6,670 nt of DNA from the NCBI GenBank assembly GCA_964607545.1, contig CAZSLV010000098.1, positions 1 to 6,670 of the forward strand, read 5' to 3'. The notes below the pieces were generated by a model that was not told the origin of the DNA, searched no databases, and saw only the letters and a program-made list of their open reading frames with translations. Source of the DNA: Gudongella sp964607545 (GTDB lineage: Bacteria; Bacillota; Clostridia; Tissierellales; Tissierellaceae). Each line of letters starts with the position of its first letter. Position 1 is the first letter of the stretch. Positions 5,690-6,670 of the stretch are shown here, in pieces. Both the position numbers and the translations under genes were made by a program.

Positions 5690-6408
5690 TAATCTTCAAA
5701 TGCTTCGCTTACCTTCCACATTTTCCATACATTACCAACTAGGTCTGGACCTGGTTTTAAAGTAGTCTTACCTGGCTTCCAACCTGATGGTGTAACTTCT
5801 CCACCCTTAGTTTCTCTTACTAATTGGAATGCTTTTACCTGTCTAATAGTCTCTGCTACATTCCTACCTACTGGAGGAGTAAGTACTTCAAAGCCTTGTA
5901 CAACTCCATCTGGATCTATAATAAATCTTCCTCTAGTTTCAGAACCACTATCTTCATCATAGATGCCATACATTTTTCCTATGTGTCCATCTTGGTCTGA
6001 CGCCATTGGGAATGGTATGTCTTTTCCAATCATCTTTGATAATTCATGGTCATTCCACATTTTGTGAACAAAATGACTGTCAACACTCATAGATATTACT
6101 TCAACTCCAAGGCCTTGTAATTCTTCATATTTTTCAGCAACTGCTGAAACTTCAGTAGCTCAGACAAATGTGAAGTCTCCTGGGTAGAAGCATAATAAAA
6201 CCCACTTACCCTTATAATCTTCTAGGTTGATATTAATAAATTTGCCTTCATGAAATGCTGGTGCTTCAAATGTTGGTGCTGGTTTACCTACTTTTAACAT
6301 AGAATATTCCTCCTTTGTCTCCATTTGTACTGGAGAATTTTGATTTTCTTCAGGTTTAGCTCTTTTAATTTCTGGTCTTGCACATCCAGGTTTTAATTCT
6401 TCTGACAT
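5689..6408 (-). CDS. prxU: Selenocysteine peroxiredoxin (PrxU-like, AhpC/Prx1 subfamily), UGA read through as Sec
   Basis: One 239-residue peroxiredoxin is split by a single in-frame TGA (6162-6160) at the peroxidatic position. The active-site motif P76-x3-T80-x2-U83 (YPGDFTFV-U-ATE) has Sec where the family has Cys. Both flanks are typical Prx: VGKPAPTFEAPAF before, and MSVDSHF, the conserved Arg159 (TRGRFIIDPDG) and GWKPG after. A SECIS-like hairpin follows the UGA. The enzyme should reduce H2O2 and organic peroxides in the cytoplasm. The resolving Cys expected in the VCP motif is Thr206 (EVTPSGW); the only cysteines are C9 and C73. The upstream ATG (6408) has AGGAGGT; an internal ATG (Met37, 6300) has AAAGGAGG and would give a 203-residue canonical protein with Sec47. 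First gene of the cluster, followed by perR, with a PerR-type operator at its promoter. Selenoprotein PrxU is known from Eubacterium acidaminophilum. A nonsense mutation is the unlikely alternative. Confidence 0.9.
6132..6149 (-). promoter_or_regulatory. Bacterial SECIS-like hairpin in prxU
   Basis: On the mRNA, UUUCAGC (6149-6143), loop AGUU (6142-6139) and GCUGAAA (6138-6132) form a perfect 7-bp stem-loop. The loop begins after 17 intervening bases from the UGA and has G as its second base. This agrees with the known bacterial SECIS rules as I recall them: loop about 16-37 bases downstream of UGA and a G in the first two loop bases. SelB would bind it to deliver Sec-tRNA. Confidence 0.78.
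6160..6162 (-). other. In-frame TGA, selenocysteine codon (Sec83)
   Basis: TGA on the minus strand, in frame with both halves of the peroxiredoxin, exactly where the peroxidatic cysteine codon belongs. The reading frame is open on both sides and the sequence stays family-like across it. Confidence 0.9.
6309..6316 (-). promoter_or_regulatory. Internal ribosome binding site for a short prxU product
   Basis: AAAGGAGG on the minus strand lies eight bases before the in-frame ATG at 6300-6298 (Met37, MLKVGKPAP), where canonical peroxiredoxins start. It is at least as good as the upstream site, so both a 239- and a 203-residue product are possible. Confidence 0.6.
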
Positions 6409-6413
6409 ATGGC

Positions 6414-6420
6414 ACCTCCT
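6414..6420 (-). promoter_or_regulatory. Ribosome binding site of the long prxU product
   Basis: AGGAGGT on the minus strand is five bases before the ATG at 6408. It is a full match to the anti-Shine-Dalgarno core and supports real translation of the N-terminal extension. Confidence 0.75.
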
Positions 6421-6424
6421 TAAT

Positions 6425-6437
6425 TGTAATCATTACA
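6425..6437. promoter_or_regulatory. PerR-box-like operator of prxU
   Basis: TGTAATCATTACA is a perfect 6-1-6 palindrome. Taken as 15 bases it matches the B. subtilis PerR box TTATAATNATTATAA at 11 of 14 defined positions. It lies 11 bases beyond the -10 on the transcript side, around +5 to +17, a position where a bound repressor would block initiation. Confidence 0.65.
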
Positions 6438-6448
6438 TTATTGTATCT

Positions 6449-6454
6449 ATTATA
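6449..6454 (-). promoter_or_regulatory. -10 element of the prxU promoter
   Basis: TATAAT on the minus strand, a perfect -10. At 17 bases upstream the -35 candidate is only ACTTAA, so the -35 is poor. Transcription would start near 6442, giving a leader of about 34 bases that contains the PerR-like palindrome and the RBS. Confidence 0.55.
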
Positions 6455-6555
6455 ATAACATACCTAGTCACTTAAGTAAATACCCTAAACTTAAGAAAAC
6501 TAACTTGTTTTTGGGAATATGTTCACAAAAGAAGAAAAATTATACAGATTTAAGC

Positions 6556-6577
6556 GGATGGACAGAGTCGTCCATCC
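6556..6577. repeat. Hairpin element, probable dispersed intergenic repeat
   Basis: GGATGGAC (6556-6563) and GTCCATCC (6570-6577) pair perfectly over 8 bp with a six-base loop, then CTAC follows. The design recalls the dispersed palindromic repeats (GC-richer than their surroundings, ending in CCCTAC) common between genes in clostridia. Copy number cannot be seen here. Confidence 0.45.
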
Positions 6578-6615
6578 CTACGGATGTGATGTTAACATAG
6601 ACTTAGCACAAAATA

Positions 6616-6658
6616 TCATTCCGAGTCTAACCCTCAAAAATGTCATTCCGAGTGTAAC
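6616..6658. repeat. Duplicated TCATTCCGAGT motif, dispersed-repeat remnant
   Basis: TCATTCCGAGTSTAAC occurs twice, at 6616-6631 and 6643-6658, identical at 15 of 16 positions and 27 bases apart. The second copy continues into ACGAGGAATC, so ATTCC and GGAAT face each other. This wording matches a repeat type I recall as widespread in intergenic DNA of many bacteria. Confidence 0.5.
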
Positions 6659-6670
6659 GAGGAATCTTAA

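Noticed and set aside
5689..6090. Separate 133-residue peroxiredoxin fragment starting at Met 6090
   Set aside because: That Met is internal to the Prx fold (MSVDSHF), no RBS is evident before it, and the frame continues upstream to the Sec codon. It is the second part of prxU.
6145..6156. Alternative short hairpin CUGA-AGUU-UCAG after the UGA
   Set aside because: Only 4 bp and mutually exclusive with the 7-bp SECIS-like stem; its loop is too close to the UGA.
6160..6408. prxU as a pseudogene with a nonsense mutation
   Set aside because: There is only one stop, it falls exactly on the catalytic residue, a SECIS-like hairpin follows, both flanks are well conserved, and Sec peroxiredoxins are known. 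Decay would not be this precise.
6519..6670. Plus-strand frame open to the window end (starts MFTKEEKLYRF)
   Set aside because: No Shine-Dalgarno, and it runs through the hairpin and the doubled repeat, giving the kind of peptide (NVIPSVTRNL) often mis-called from such repeats.
1..6670. tRNA, rRNA, CRISPR array, transposase or phage genes
   Set aside because: I looked for clover-leaf ends, regularly spaced repeats and transposase or integrase motifs and saw none.

Overview
The window is 6670 bases of AT-rich DNA with strong Shine-Dalgarno sites (AGGAGG type), sigma-A-like promoters and short intergenic gaps. It looks like a chromosomal segment of an anaerobic low-GC Gram-positive bacterium (Clostridia or Tissierellia-like). 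The main clue beyond base composition is a selenocysteine-type peroxiredoxin with an in-frame UGA, which implies a genome that decodes UGA as selenocysteine. The species cannot be named from the sequence alone.

Left part (1-3348): a plus-strand gene for a DUF2238 (E. coli YjdF-like) membrane protein converges on a minus-strand pair. That pair is an OFA-family MFS transporter followed 12 bases later by an exported M19 membrane-dipeptidase-like enzyme. The convergent ends share a hairpin terminator embedded in the end of the dipeptidase gene. A well-formed promoter (TAGACA-17-TATAAT, read on the minus strand) precedes the transporter.

Middle (3349-4503): a divergent plus-strand gene encodes a DUF4349 lipoprotein with a second, C-terminal membrane anchor. 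Its upstream region carries a near match to the WalR (YycF) direct-repeat box. The gene ends inside a perfect 28-base palindrome that also serves as the terminator of the facing gene cluster.

Right part (4508-6408, minus strand): a peroxide-defence cluster, transcribed in the order peroxiredoxin, PerR-type regulator, WrbA-type flavoprotein. The peroxiredoxin appears as two ORFs only because its peroxidatic residue is encoded by TGA (FTFV-U-ATE). A 7-bp hairpin with a 4-base loop starts 10 bases after the UGA and fits the known bacterial SECIS rules. I annotate it as one 239-residue selenoprotein (short form 203 residues) resembling PrxU of Eubacterium (Peptoclostridium) acidaminophilum. The usual resolving cysteine of this subfamily is replaced by threonine. 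Two good translation starts exist, and only the longer product carries an extra N-terminal cysteine. A PerR-type palindrome lies just downstream of the prxU -10 element. Together these suggest a feedback loop: PerR senses peroxide and controls a selenium-dependent peroxidase, with a quinone reductase alongside.

The right edge (6409-6670) has no convincing gene. It holds the prxU control region, an 8-bp hairpin and a duplicated TCATTCCGAGT motif that look like dispersed intergenic repeats.
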